A DNA stretch of 64,000 nucleotides from Oasisia sp. SBJ-2009 (Eukaryota > Annelida > Polychaeta > Sabellida > Siboglinidae), in assembly GCA_964017155.1 (NCBI GenBank), contig OZ024857.1:14069402-14133401 (forward strand). Direction: 5' to 3'. Below the pieces are notes generated by a model. It saw nothing but the letters and a program-made list of their open reading frames with translations, made no database searches and had not been told where the DNA came from. Of this stretch, positions 13,005-24,320 are shown piece by piece. The translations under genes and the position numbers were made by a program. How positions within the stretch are numbered: position 1 is the stretch's first letter; each line of letters starts with the position of its first letter.

Positions 13005-13105
13005 AACGGAAGAGTTGCCCAGTGGACTGTTGCTCTGTGGACAGTTCCCCAGGGACATCTGCCCAGTGGTCAAGTGCCAAAGTGGACACTAGCTCAGTGG
13101 CAAAA
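13005..13105 (-). repeat. Degenerate 15-bp minisatellite, array 1
   Basis: Read on the minus strand, about six to seven units follow the pattern TCCACTGGGCAACTG with strong divergence (TCCCTGGGGAACTG, ACCACTGGGCAGATG, TCCACTTTGGCACTTG). The same unit appears in the opposite orientation 150 bp further on (13255-13405) and again at 15370-15510. Confidence 0.75.
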
Positions 13106-13254
13106 ACATCCATAAATGTAAGAAATAAGTCTTTTTTGATAAAAGTATAATATTTAACAATATAATATTTAACAGTATAATATTTAACCATAACCTTAAT
13201 ATTCCTCTGATACTCCTCCACCTTATCCGTGTAAACCAATAGATTTGCTGCTGA

Positions 13255-13405
13255 TCAACTGTCCACATTATCACTTAACCACTGGGCAACTGTTCATTGG
13301 GCAGTGGGCACCTCTTTGCTGGCCAAATGTCCACTGGGCAAATGTCCATATGGCAACTGTCCGCTGACATTATCACTTGATGGCAACTGTGTTCCTTGAG
13401 CAACT
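13255..13405 (+). repeat. Degenerate 15-bp minisatellite, array 2 (inverted to array 1)
   Basis: Units such as TCCACTGGGCAAATG and TCCATATGGCAACTG are recognisable, with some expanded units that include ATTATCACTT. Together with array 1 it forms a loose head-to-head inverted arrangement around an AT-rich core containing four ATATTTAAC words (13147-13190). Confidence 0.75.
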
Positions 13406-13424
13406 GTCCATATCCCCATGGAGG

Positions 13425-13655
13425 CACCTTTGAGAATGGCTTGTCTTACCTGTAGATATGGCTTACCTTACCTACAAGAAAGGTCTGTCTTACCTGTACG
13501 ACTGGTCTGGCTTACCTGTAAGAATGGACTGTTATCTGTAGAAATGGCAGGCGTCACCTACAAGGATGATCTATCTTATTCGTAGGGATGATCTGCCTTA
13601 GCTGAATACCACCTTAGCCATATGAATGATCTCTCTTACCTGTAGGTCTGGGCAT
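13425..13655. repeat. Degenerate roughly 29-bp tandem repeat
   Basis: About eight units contain a TTACCTGTAGA-like word followed by ATGGTCTG- or ATGATCT-like sequence. Units differ from each other by many substitutions, so the array is old. Confidence 0.7.
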
Positions 13656-14830
13656 CTGCTCCCACAACAAGTTCCTCTGTCGTCATCGCTGCCGGCCAAA
13701 CAACCACTCCCAGTGCTCACGGTCGTCTCCAACAGATAGCCCACACCTCCCACGCTGAAAGACACACAAAGACCTCATCTCAAAGGTTGCTCTGCCACAT
13801 AATATTCCTTTCATACCTCCCACATCCAGGCTGCATCTTCACCAGATCACATTCACCCTGGAAGCCAGCGATTGTGTTTCTGTGGAAACCGATAGCATCC
13901 AGCATAAAATATTCTCCATTTTATCTGCTGTATATAGACATGATAAAAGGACACGCAATTATAATTCCTCGTTCAGACACTGCACGGTTGGATTAATGAA
14001 TCATTGCACTGTAACACTGCGGTGATTGAGTGAGTGTTGAATCTAATGAAGATCATCAGTACAGAGAGACTGCTGTTTCCTGTATGTCAGTCTGAATCAT
14101 GAAGATTGGGTGTGAGTCCCTGTCACACAACTTTAGTTAATGTCAACATGTGTGTGTGTCCAGATACTTTGTCAGTGACAGTTGACCAGTAAGATATTAC
14201 TGTAAGTGAGAAAGGATGGATTTAATGTTTACTTCTTTTAGTATTTTTTGCGTGAAATTTATTACTGAATTGAAATAAATCAATCGCCTGTGTATAAGTA
14301 TAATGTAATTAATAAAATAGTTAATTGAAGTATCTGTTTGCTACCAATAGAGATATTAATCATGCAGCAACAAGCAACATTATACTACGATGTCACTTCC
14401 ATAATGCTAAGTAGAATATTCTGTTTTTATCAACTATGTAAGTACTGACACATCAATGTTTTAGCAATAATAATCAATCATTTACTGTCTAAAATACAAA
14501 GCATTTTCATATCACATCCTATTCATATCCTGGTGCAGCAATGAATTGATGCATTATTACACTTCTAGGAAAGCAGACATTTGAGTGAAAGTGTGTTAAA
14601 TTAATTTTATACATGAACAATATTATTTCATATAAATCATAGCAGCACACAAGAAACACAAAGAGACAATAAACAGTTTTATTGATAAGTGCAGTAATCA
14701 ATTAAGGAGTGGTTTCAATTTTTCAAAAGGAAATAACAAAATCAAATTACTACAAGCTGCATTTTAAATACATTCGATATAGTACTTTTTCTAATGTTTA
14801 TTGCTCAACATAATATTAATCAGTTTTATA
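13656..14830. other. No recognised gene or repeat
   Basis: The first 250 bp are GC-richer (CACAACAAGTTCCTCTGTCG context), the rest is AT-rich. The small frame at 13787-13996 has no recognisable domain. Confidence 0.4.
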
Positions 14831-15155
14831 ATGGCCCAATGGCTCAGGGGTAGAGCTTCGGACTGTCAACTAAGAGAATCCGGGTTTGAATCCTGTGCTG
14901 TGGTGTTAAAACCTTGGGCAAGTTTTGTCACTCCACATTGCTCCAGTTCACTCAGTTGTATAAATGAGTATCTGGTTATAGACAAAGGTGGACATGCGTA
15001 TGAGCAGCCTTTGTGCATTAATTGTAGCATACGGCTGGATGCTTCCCAGATAAGTCAAGATGGTGTCTGATTGAACAGGTTTGCCGGGGAAGTAAAGTGT
15101 AAAGCGTTTTCAGCAGTCCTAAGAACTGGATGCGCTGTATAAAAACTTACCTTCC
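14831..15155 (+). mobile_element. SINE family 1, copy b (tRNA-derived)
   Basis: Near full-length copy of the element at 3820-4146. Box A region TGGCTCAGGGGTAGAGC, box B region GGGTTTGAATCC, shared body words TTGGGCAAG and AGTAAAGTGTAAAGCG, and 3' end GCGCTGTATAAAAAC. Box B and the 3' hairpin-like end have CG-to-TG/CA changes compared with copy a, so this copy looks older or more deaminated. Confidence 0.9.
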
Positions 15156-15369
15156 CTATAGGCTATCATGTTAGGAAATACTATAATTATGAATATGCAT
15201 TCAACATTGCACTCTAATAAATATCTTTGTTTATTTATTCAGCCAATTATAACAATAAACATAATTGATCACAACACTTATTTTAATCAACAAAGGAATT
15301 TTTATAACATAAATATATTTATAAAATAAACAGTAAATAAAATAAATCATGTCCCTCTCATATTTAAAT

Positions 15370-15512
15370 GAAATGTCTGTTTGCAAAATATCTGTTGATA
15401 AAACGTTTTATTCAGGAATGTCCGTTAGTAAAAAGACCGTTCATAAAATTCCACTGATGAAACGTCTATTGGTGGAATTTCCATTGGTGAAATGTCTACG
15501 ATTCAAGTCAGA
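15370..15512 (+). repeat. Degenerate 15-bp minisatellite, array 3
   Basis: About nine units of 14-17 bp on the pattern TCCATTGGTGAAATG (TCTGTTGATAAAACG, TCCGTTAGTAAAAAG, TCTATTGGTGGAATT). Same unit design as the arrays at 13.0-13.4 kb. Because 15 bp is five codons, a frame stays open across it (15349-15648) and encodes a five-residue periodicity; I attribute that to the repeat, not to a gene. Confidence 0.75.
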
Positions 15513-16020
15513 CAGACAAAAAACAATTTCTATATGTGTGTCCATGGCTAAAGTGGAGGGAAAAATATCACACAAGGCTGCTGCATGGGAAAGCATGTCT
15601 AGAAACACAATTTACTTTGGTAATGGATCTGACCAGGTAACAGAGTGAAAAGTAATAAAGATCATGTCTGCAGATAATCTTGGCATTGGTTGAAAGGTTT
15701 AGTATATAATAATCTTGGCATTCGTTGAAAGGTTCAGTATTTATAATCTCGACTTTCGTAGAAAGGTTTAGCATTCTCAAAAACGTCTGAGCAATAAATG
15801 GAAGTGCAGAGAGGACAGAGGTGAGGATGGAAGGAGGAAGTGCAGCCAGAGCTGTGTGGGGAGAGATTAAGGATGTGGGCTGCCTTTGGTACTCTGTATG
15901 CTCTGGTGGGGTTTCTGTAAGGTGGCAGAGACAGATTTGGGTATGATAAAACGCAGAATTAGGTTTGACAGAAAATCTCCCAGTATACATATGTATATAT
16001 GCTGGCAAACACACGAGTGA
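15513..16020. other. Unassigned sequence with short internal repeat
   Basis: Three related words around TCTTGGCATT/CGTTGAAAGGTT/AGTAT lie at 15677-15775 with a period of about 40 bp. Otherwise nothing recognisable. Confidence 0.5.
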
Positions 16021-16044
16021 CAAACACGCATACACACACACACA

Positions 16045-16083
<39 letters not shown>

Positions 16084-16435
16084 GCACACACATCCACATG
16101 CATAGGCACACACACACGCACAGGCACATACATCCACATGCATAGGCACACACACACACGCACACACATCCACATGCATAGGCACACACACACGCACACG
16201 TACAGGCACATACATCCACATGCATAGGCACACACACACGTACAGGCACATACATCCACATGCATAGGCACACACACACGCACACGTACAGGCACATACA
16301 TCCACATGCATAGGCACACACACACACGCACACGCACACACACAGGCACACACATCCACATGCATAGGCACACACACACGCACACGTACAGGCACACACA
16401 TCCACATGCATAGGCACACACACACGCACACAAGA
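16021..16435. repeat. CA-rich minisatellite with CATCCACATGCATAGGCA units
   Basis: Begins with an (ACGC)n run (16046-16085) and continues as about eight copies of CATCCACATGCATAGGCA separated by ACAC/ACGC runs, some with an added GTACAGGCACATA segment. Unit length alternates between about 35 and 55 bp. It abuts the tRNA-like end of SINE-2b. Confidence 0.95.
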
Positions 16436-16436
16436 G

Positions 16437-16755
16437 AGGCGCGGATAGTGTAGTGGTTAGCACATGCGCCTGACAAGGCGGATGTGCTAACATCCCAGAA
16501 TCATGTTACTGTCATTCCCAGTTTGGGACATACAAGAACCACCGAGGACGACAAGCACCCAGGCAGTGACACCATCAGTGCCAGCATAGAAAGGTTGGCT
16601 TGGTGTAAATGTTCTGAAAGGCTGACAATGACGAGTTCAATAAGACCTCGTAGGTGTGTATATTGTAAACACAATATACACATACTAATTGTTAGTTATA
16701 GAATCCTGCCGAGTGCTGGAAACAACTTGAACATACACATTTGCCTAGCAGTTGT
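16437..16755 (+). mobile_element. SINE family 2, copy b (tRNA-derived)
   Basis: Starts with GGCGCGGATAGTGTAGTGGT then TAGCACATGCGCC, a tRNA-like box A, and continues with GAACCACCGAGGACGACAAG, CCAGCATAGAAAGGTTGG and GTTAGTTATAGAATCCTG. Matches the minus-strand element at 8951-9274 across its whole length. The segment after the anticodon-like region carries an internal rearrangement: GGCGGATGTGCTAACATC, an echo of its own 5' end, replaces the GGAGGCCCAGGCTC region of copy a. Confidence 0.85.
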
Positions 16756-16944
16756 CACATGCAAGAAACCTCATGTAGTCAATCGTGACTGCTAGACAGG
16801 AAGCCCTTCATAAATTGGACCAAATCAATCCTCGATAAAGTATTCTAGTTGTGTACATGTATTACAATTACTTCCTATCAGGGTTGCTACAGCTACTAGA
16901 TATTTGTTTTCGATCACCGAGATAGAGAGTCTGGATGATGGTTA

Positions 16945-19815
16945 CAGAGCAAGGGGATGGTGACTGCGGAATATAGAGATAATAGTTATAGATGGTGGTG
17001 ATGGTGATTATAGAGGGTAGTGGTGATGGCTACAGATGGTGGGTGTGGATGATGGTTATAGAGGGTATGGATGATTGTTACAGAGGGTATGGATGATAGT
17101 TACATTGGGTGTGGATGATTGTTACAGATGGTGAGGCTGATAGTTAGAGGGTGTGGATGATTGTAACAGATTGTGTGGATGATTGTTACAGAGTGTGAGG
17201 ATGATAGTTACAGAGGGTGAGGATGATTGTAACAGAGGGTGTGGATAATTATTACAGAGGATTTGGTTAATGGCTACATAGGGTGTGGATGATGGTTACA
17301 GAGGGTGAGGATGGTTGTTACAGAGGGTTAGGATGATTGTTAAAGAAGGTTTGAATAATTGTTACAGAAGGTGTGGATGACTGTTACATAGGGTGAGGAT
17401 GACTGTTACAGAGGGTGAGGATGATTGTTACAGAGGGTGAGGATGATTGTTACAGAGGGTGAGGATGATTGTTAGTGGTGTGGATAATTGTTACAGAGGG
17501 TGAGGATGATTGTTACAGAGGGTGAGGATGATTGTTACAGAGGGTGTGGATGTTTGTTACAGAGGGTGAGGATGATTGTTACAGGGGGTGAGGGTGATTG
17601 TTACAGAGGGTGTAAATTATTGTTACAGAGGGTGAGGATGATTGTTACAGAGGGTGAGGATGATTGTTACAGAGGGTGTGGATGATTGTCATAGAGGGTG
17701 TGGATGATGGTTACAGAGTGTGTGGATGATTGTCATAGAGGGTGAGGATGATGGTTACAGAGTGTGTGGATGATGGTTACAGAGGGTGTGGATGATTGTT
17801 ACAGAGGGTGTGGATGATAGTTACAGAGGGTGTGCATGATTGTTACAGAGGGTGTGGATGATAGTTACAGAGGGTGTAAATGATTGTTACAGAGGGTGTG
17901 GATGATAGTTACAGAGGGTGTGGATGATAGTTACAGAGTGTGTGGATGATTGTTACAGAGGGTGAGGATGATTGTTACAGAGGGTGTGGATGATTGTTAC
18001 AGAGGGTGAGGATGATGGTTACAGAGGGTGAGGATGATTATTACAGTGGGTGAGGATCATTGTTACAAATGGTGAAGATGATTGTTAGTGGTGTGGATGA
18101 TTGTTACAGAGGGTGAGGATGATTGTTACAGAGGGTGAGGATGATTGTTACAGATGGTGAGGATTATTGTTAGTGGTGTGGATAATTGTTACAGAGGGTG
18201 AGGATGATTGTTACAGAGGGTGAGGATGATTGTTACAGAGGGTGAGGATGATTGTTACAGAGGGTGAGGATGATTGTTACAGAGGGTGTGGATGATTGTC
18301 ATAGAGGGTGTGGATGGTGGTTACAGAGTGTGTGGATGATTGTCATAGAGGGTGAGGATGATGGTTACAGAGTGTGTGGATGATGGTTACAGAGGGTGTG
18401 GATGATTGTTACAGAGGGTGTGGATGATAGTTACAGAGGGTGAGGATGATGGTTACAGCGGGTGAGGATGATAGTTACAGAGGGTGAGGATGATGGTTAC
18501 AGAGGGTGAGGATGATAGTTACAGAGGGTGAGGATGATGGTTACAGAGGGTGAGGATGATAGTTACAGAGGGTGAGGATGATGGTTACAGGTGGTGAGGA
18601 TGATAGTTACAGAGGGTGAGGATGATGGTTACAGAGGATGAGGATGATTGTTACAGAGGGTGAGGATGATGGTTACAGATGGTGAGGATGATTGTTACAG
18701 AGGGTGAGGATGATTGTTATAGAGGGTGTGGATGATAGTTACAGAGGGTGAGGATGATAGTTACAGAGGGTGTGGATGATAGTTACAGAGGGTGAGGATG
18801 ATAGTTACAGAGGGTGAGGATGATAGTTACAGAGGGTGAGGATGATAGCTACAGAGGGTGAGGATGATTATTACAGAGGGTGAGTATGATTGTTTCAAAG
18901 GGTGAAGATGATTGTTAGTGGTGTGGATGATTGTTACAGGGGATGAGGATGATTGTTACAGAGGGTGAGGATGATTGTTTCAGAGGGTGAGGATGATGGT
19001 TACAGAGGGTGAAGATGATTGTTATAGAGGGTGTGGATGATTGATTGTTAGTGGTGTGGATGATTGTTACAGAGGGTGTGGAAAACTGTTACAGAGGGTG
19101 TGGATGACTGTTACAGAGGTGGATGATTGTTACAGAAGGTGAGGATGATTGTTAGTGGTGTGGTGATTGCTACAGAGGGCGATGATGATTGTTACAGAGG
19201 GTGATGATGATTGTTACAGAGGGTGAGGATGATTGTTACAGAGGGTGAGGATGATTGTTACAGAGGGTGAGGATGATTGTTACAGAGGGTGACGATAATT
19301 GTTACAGAGGGCGAGGATGATTGTTAGTGGTGTGGATGATTGTTACAGAGGTTGAACATGATTGTTACAGAGGGTGAGGATGATTGTTACAGAGGGTGAG
19401 GATGATTGTTACCGAGGGTGTTGATGATGGTTACAGAGTGTGTGGACGATTGTCATAGAGGGTGTGGATGATAGTTGCAGAAGGTGTGGATGATTGTTAC
19501 AGAGGGTGAGGATGATTGTTACAGAGGGTGTGGTTGAAGGTTACAGTGTGAGGATAATTGTCATAGAGGGTGTGGATGATAGTTACAGAGGGTGTGGATG
19601 ATTGTTACAGAGGGTGAGGATGATTGTTACAGAGTATGTTGATGATTGTTACAGAGGGTGTGGATGATTGTTACAGAGAGTATGGATGATTTTTACAGAG
19701 GGTGAGGATGTTTGTTACAGTGTGTGTGGATGATGGCTACAGAGGGTGAGGGCTATGGTTACTGAGGGTGGAGATGATGGCTGCAAAGGGTCAGGTTACT
19801 GAGGGTGAGAATAAC
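16945..19815. repeat. 2.9-kb minisatellite of 22-bp units with higher-order structure
   Basis: Roughly 130 copies of a 22-bp unit, typically GTTACAGAGGGTGAGGATGA followed by TT. Variants differ at GAGG/GTGG and ATTG/ATAG/ATGG, and a shortened variant (GTTAGTGGTGTGG) recurs irregularly. A block of about 143 bp is repeated almost exactly at 17681-17823 and 18291-18433 (one mismatch), and 18441-18640 alternates ATGG and ATAG units as a 44-bp dimer. Edges (16945-17280 and 19680-19815) are more degenerate, as expected for an array that turns over at its centre. No gene: 22 is not a multiple of three. Confidence 0.97.
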
Positions 19816-20783
19816 GATTACTTAACGGCCTAGATGGCTACATATTAAGAGGTCGACATGAAGCATAAAATACAGGAAGCTGGCAATAAGATCCCAATTA
19901 TCTCCATGAGATAAAATTAATTGCAAGACATATTCATAAACATGTGCTCATACACACTGACTGAAAATAACTACTTGCCACAAACCTTTATTGACTGGTT
20001 CTATAACATTTGGTCACGAAACATTTGACCACACGCATGACATGTGATCATGTGACATTTTATGATGTTTTTATATGTGAGTAGGTCAACGTTTCAAAGA
20101 ATTATGATGACTTGTTTTACGAAAAAGCCAGCCAAATTACCAGTCTTCCCTACTATATACTACCGTATAGTCAGAAGCAGATTACAAGAAAGTTGAACTG
20201 ACTTCATCTTGTTCCTTGGCACTTGTAATATAAATATTTGCACAAGTAACAGATGTCGTGTTAACATGGCATATGTTTACACTGGCTAGTCAACGAACAC
20301 ACCTTTCTTCCAGCAGAACTGGGAAAGATCGATAACTGTAGGCTATCCGCTGTCTGATTTAACACAGCTTGTTACTCAACACATAAACCTGCCTCAAATC
20401 AATAGCATTGCCTACCTAGTCATCCGTGACAAACGCAATTTTTTCCAGTCATTGAATCCTACAACTAATTGCATTGCTGAGATGTATTAGTGGATACGTA
20501 GACCTACACCTTGGGAATATCATTTGTGTTTTATGAATGATCCTGCAATCACCTAATGATTAAAAACATGAGATTGCTGGTAGAAAAAAATCCTAAGAGA
20601 ACGCTGTTTAAATATGCTAGGGAGATTAAGAATAAATCAGAAAAAAGTTCTAGAGATGTAGGATCCTCCTCACATAAGAAAAATAATTTATCGTTAAGTA
20701 ACATTTGTGAAGGAGTAATGCAGATTAAATTAATTTTCACAAATGATTGTACATTAATGGAATATATGATCTACGAATTGTGT
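19816..20783. other. No recognised gene
   Basis: AT-rich sequence. The frame at 20556-20903 is lysine- and serine-rich at first and then runs into a small tandem repeat; I see no domain. Confidence 0.4.
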
Positions 20784-20870
20784 GTGTTTGTAATGAGCTA
20801 TTTGTTAATGTTTGTAATGAGGTATTTGTTAGTGTTTGCAACTGTAAGGACCGATTTGTTAGAGTTTTTA
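20784..20870. repeat. Short degenerate 25-bp tandem repeat
   Basis: Three units around TGTTTGTAATGAGCTATTTG with decreasing similarity. It gives a minus-strand leucine/threonine repeat in translation, which I treat as an artefact. Confidence 0.7.
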
Positions 20871-21194
20871 ATTGTATTTCCTCACCTGATGACACCACTT
20901 TAAGGGCGTGGTGAGGCCAAAGTAATTTCCTTCTGTTTCCCATTAATGGCTGTTAATCACTCCTACAATTTGATGACTCCGGAAGGAAGTGTAATTTGAC
21001 TGTATTGACCAAGCTCCCTATGCAACTACTACACTATCAACACCACTTCGCGTTCCAGTCACGCAGTTTGATTTCTACCCAGACTTCCGGCCTGACAGAC
21101 ACTGCACTCAACAGGAAATTCAAGGAAAAACAATCTGTCCTCAGCCCCCTCACACAGACTGGTGCATCCACACAACACAGGGAAAGAAGCCAAA

Positions 21195-21512
21195 TACACG
21201 TTACCGTGATTACACATGTTCTGCAAGTGAATTCACGAGTTCAACTGGCTCAATTCACGTGTTTCGGTACATGAATTCACCGGATTCTGTGAACAAATTT
21301 GGTGTGTCGACACGTGTTTACTGTGAAATCACGAGTTTTTCACGTGATGACACGTACCAGTGAAACTATGCCAGTTCTGATCCAGTACGACTCGTGTCAA
21401 ACTCGTTCAAAACTCGTGACAACAGGCAGAACACGTGTATTCACGTGAATATACATGAAAACACGTACTGGTGGAGCAGTACCAATTATGAACAAGTATA
21501 ACACGTGCCAAC
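21195..21512. promoter_or_regulatory. Cluster of six CACGTG palindromes and related CACG words
   Basis: CACGTG occurs at 21256, 21311, 21341, 21432, 21442 and 21502, six times in 252 bp, and CACGTA or CTCGTG/CACGAG half-related words fill much of the rest. CACGTG is the palindromic E-box recognised by bHLH-zip and bHLH-PAS proteins such as Myc/Max, USF, MITF/TFE and CLOCK/BMAL. Whether this is a bound element or a decayed tandem repeat built on TTCACGTG cannot be told from sequence alone. No adjacent gene start is evident. Confidence 0.35.
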
Positions 21513-22029
21513 TGGTTCAGAAATGGTTCCTTGTTTGCTGGGTAGTTCTGAAGTGAATAAGTTGCATATCTAACAAGCAAGCTGGTGGATGTATTATGTA
21601 AGTCTTCTTATAATAAACACCTAAGATTAAAATTAATGTATCAAACTCTTAAGGGATCTATCCCAGCCCTCCCCACTGAAACGTTCTTTCGGCCCCCAAA
21701 ACAAACAGAAGACACATTTAATCTAAACACTTCCTGTCAATTCCCGGACTATGTATCTCAAACTTCGTACAACAGCTAACAACCACAGCTCACACTGACC
21801 AATTTAAAAAAAAAATTTTTTTTAACTGGAATAAACTTAACAATCACAAGTTCGGTTGAAACCATAACTTATATCAGCGGTCTGACTTGCGGCTCACACA
21901 CTCAATAACATGTGCACACACACCCGTCATATAAAATAGCCAATATTGGCTTCTTACAACATACCCTATTCAGATTCACAATACACATTTAAAACTATAA
22001 TGATCAAAAGAAGGAAATATGATCTTGAA

Positions 22030-22185
22030 AAATACTTTTTTCACCTTAGAACTGTGTGGCTTTTTAAACATTGTAGAACAGTTACGAATACACTAAATGT
22101 CCTCGGAGAAGAGAATAGAAGAAGAAGAGGAAGATCACAGCTGAGATGGGAGGATTTGTAATGAATGGCTAAGTGGGAACGAACA
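22030..22185 (+). pseudogene. Possible LINE ORF2 C-terminal scrap
   Basis: The plus-strand frame ending at 22161 has a basic stretch followed by RGRSQLRWEDL, which resembles the C-terminal 'RGRP..RW.D' signature of several non-LTR retrotransposon ORF2 proteins. No RT motif or 3' tail is visible nearby, so this is weak and may be coincidence. Confidence 0.2.
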
Positions 22186-23289
22186 AAATAAAATAACCAT
22201 ATAAAGTCCAGCTTTACCCTGCACTATATACAGAGGAAGGAGTAACAATTTGGTGGAAATTTTATCTATGACCAATTATCACATAGCAGAAGGCAGAATC
22301 AAATTTGTTCATAAAAAGTTCTTCAAAGAAAAACACCACAGCCTGTTTAGTCCCACTGACACAGGATTTTCGATTGAGCTATACCAATTCCCAGTTCGGA
22401 TTTCTCTGCTGACAAGTTGACCTATGTCATGCTTCGCCTGTGAGTGTTCTCTTGCAATGGGAGAAGGGGATGATTGAGCCTGAGGTGTTGTTAGCCGATC
22501 CGGTGAGCCTGCAGGCTACATAAATACCAGGCCACTACGGTGAAATTGGACCATCGCAAAGGAATTGACCTTAAATTGAAGTCTAACAATCTGCTATGAT
22601 GGTGTTAATTAGATGCTTCAACAGTTGCAATCAGTGTGGAGACCTCGCTGAGGGAATACTGCAGCTGTTCCTGCCTAGTCTACCTGCCCAGGCTGCTACA
22701 ACTGTCTGGGTGCTTAGTCTATGTTATTACACACGTGTGTGATATGTCATGTCCAGTACAGATGTGCAGGTCCAATTTGTAATCACACACACTGAATTAT
22801 GACCAAGACAATTCTGTCAGATCTCATGGTTCAGTCGCTGCATTAAAATTCCATTGTTTAAAATTTGCATGTCAACTGAAGCAGAATGTAAGCCCCTAAC
22901 ACTGAGTTTGTAAGTGCTAAATAAGTAAGTTAAATCATTAGGGATGTAAAAAAACATTTTGATCCCCTCACCAGTGCTGTACTAACTAAAGGTAATGGTA
23001 AAGGTAATGGGAGCCTGCTGTGCTTTGCTCGGTTTATGGAGCGAGAGATGGCAAGAAAAACAAACAAATGTGGGTGGAAAAAGGCAATGCCCTTTAATTA
23101 CACAAGTAAAGAGAAGACACAGTAACAAGACTATGAGCATTGCCGTTGGCCTAGATAAATAAAACAAATCCCCTTAAAAGCATATAGATGTCATGTTTGT
23201 CAATGGGGATTGCACGAGAAATTATCTAAGCAACTAGCTTTCTAAGCAAAATAAATGTGGGGGCCAGACACCACCTAACAACGCCCACA
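22186..23289. other. No recognised gene; one GC-richer patch
   Basis: A GC-richer patch at about 22430-22540 (GCCGATCCGGTGAGCCTGCA) lacks open frames and repeats. The minus frame at 22982-23167 is leucine-rich but without a domain. Confidence 0.35.
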
Positions 23290-23405
23290 CAAACACTGGT
23301 GTCTTCAGTTAAGTCTAATAATGGTGTCTTTAATTGAGTCTAAAACTGGTGTCTATAAAAGTGTCTAACACTCAGGTATTGTCTAAAACTGGAGTCTAAC
23401 ATCTA
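23290..23405. repeat. Degenerate roughly 27-bp tandem repeat
   Basis: About five units based on ACTGGTGTCTNNAATTGAGT followed by CTAAA. Confidence 0.65.
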
Positions 23406-24204
23406 TGACTGTACATCACATCTAACCCAATGTGATGACTTTACAAGCTGGATGAAGTTGCAATCAGTGTTAGAAAACTTTAATTATATTGTTGCCTTCT
23501 AAATAAAACAAGTCTATCTGCAATATCTACCCCCTCGCAACTAGCAATATAGTACAAAAAAAGAAATACTATGTGTCTATGAACTAAGTAGTTTGGTAGT
23601 CTTCCTGCAAATATGCGAATGTTATTTACTGGTGAAAATGTGTATGACATAATTATCTGACAGCATTTTATGGATTAATTTTGATATATTTTTTGTTCAT
23701 AGCAACATATTTTCAATCATTACACGATAATAATATTTCAACCGCAACTACCTATTTTATTACAATTAAATAACAAACATGATCAACATTCCTTTCTGGT
23801 TATATAACTGCCTGAATCAAGTTTACACTCATGTACAATTCAATGACATTACATTGAGATGACAAGTGCTAGAAATTCCTATAAAACGACACACGATCGC
23901 ATTGATAGAAGACACTACTTACGTTATGACAGTGTGCGATATCCACGTGCGTGTGTGCGAGTGTGATAGAGCACACATCAGTTATCCAAGTGTAAGCAAT
24001 GTGAGACCGCCTGAAGCATGTCTCCACACCCTCGCCACAGATGCAAGACCACCGACAACTCTTGAGATGTGGTGCCTCAGATAAAAGAGCTCTGATTAAA
24101 AGCACACGCAGCCCGAGCCGTGAGCAGGCACGTATAATGAAGACGGTGTGCACTAACACATGGGAGATGCACTCACTCTTAATGTCTACATAGAAACTAT
24201 CTAA

Positions 24205-24320
24205 AAGGCCAACTTACAGCGATGTGGTCGGGCCGGCCACTGGTCTGATTGGCTCTCTGCTTGGCCAGCGTCGCTAGCTTAGGACGCCGCGGCAGATCAA
24301 AATTAAGCCCAGTTAATCAA
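24205..24320. promoter_or_regulatory. GC-richer pocket, possible conserved non-coding element
   Basis: Within AT-rich surroundings, 24220-24310 retains many CpGs (GGTCGGGCCGGCCACTGG, GCGTCGCTAGC, GGACGCCGCGGC) followed by AATTAAG and GTTAATCAA words typical of homeodomain-type sites. No open frame or known repeat explains it. This is inference from composition only. Confidence 0.25.

Noticed and set aside
15568..16493. 208-302 residue minus-strand frames rich in C, V and M
   Set aside because: Most of their length is the CA-rich minisatellite at 16021-16435; the ends enter SINE-2 and unrelated sequence, and no domain is present.
16437..16500. Functional tRNA gene at the start of SINE-2b
   Set aside because: The tRNA-like head is rearranged and lacks a closing acceptor stem; it belongs to a dispersed 320-bp element.
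22982..23167. Leucine-rich minus frame resembling a signal peptide (AMLIVLLLCLLFTC)
   Set aside because: AT-rich sequence easily gives leucine-rich frames; there is no Kozak support or conserved downstream part.
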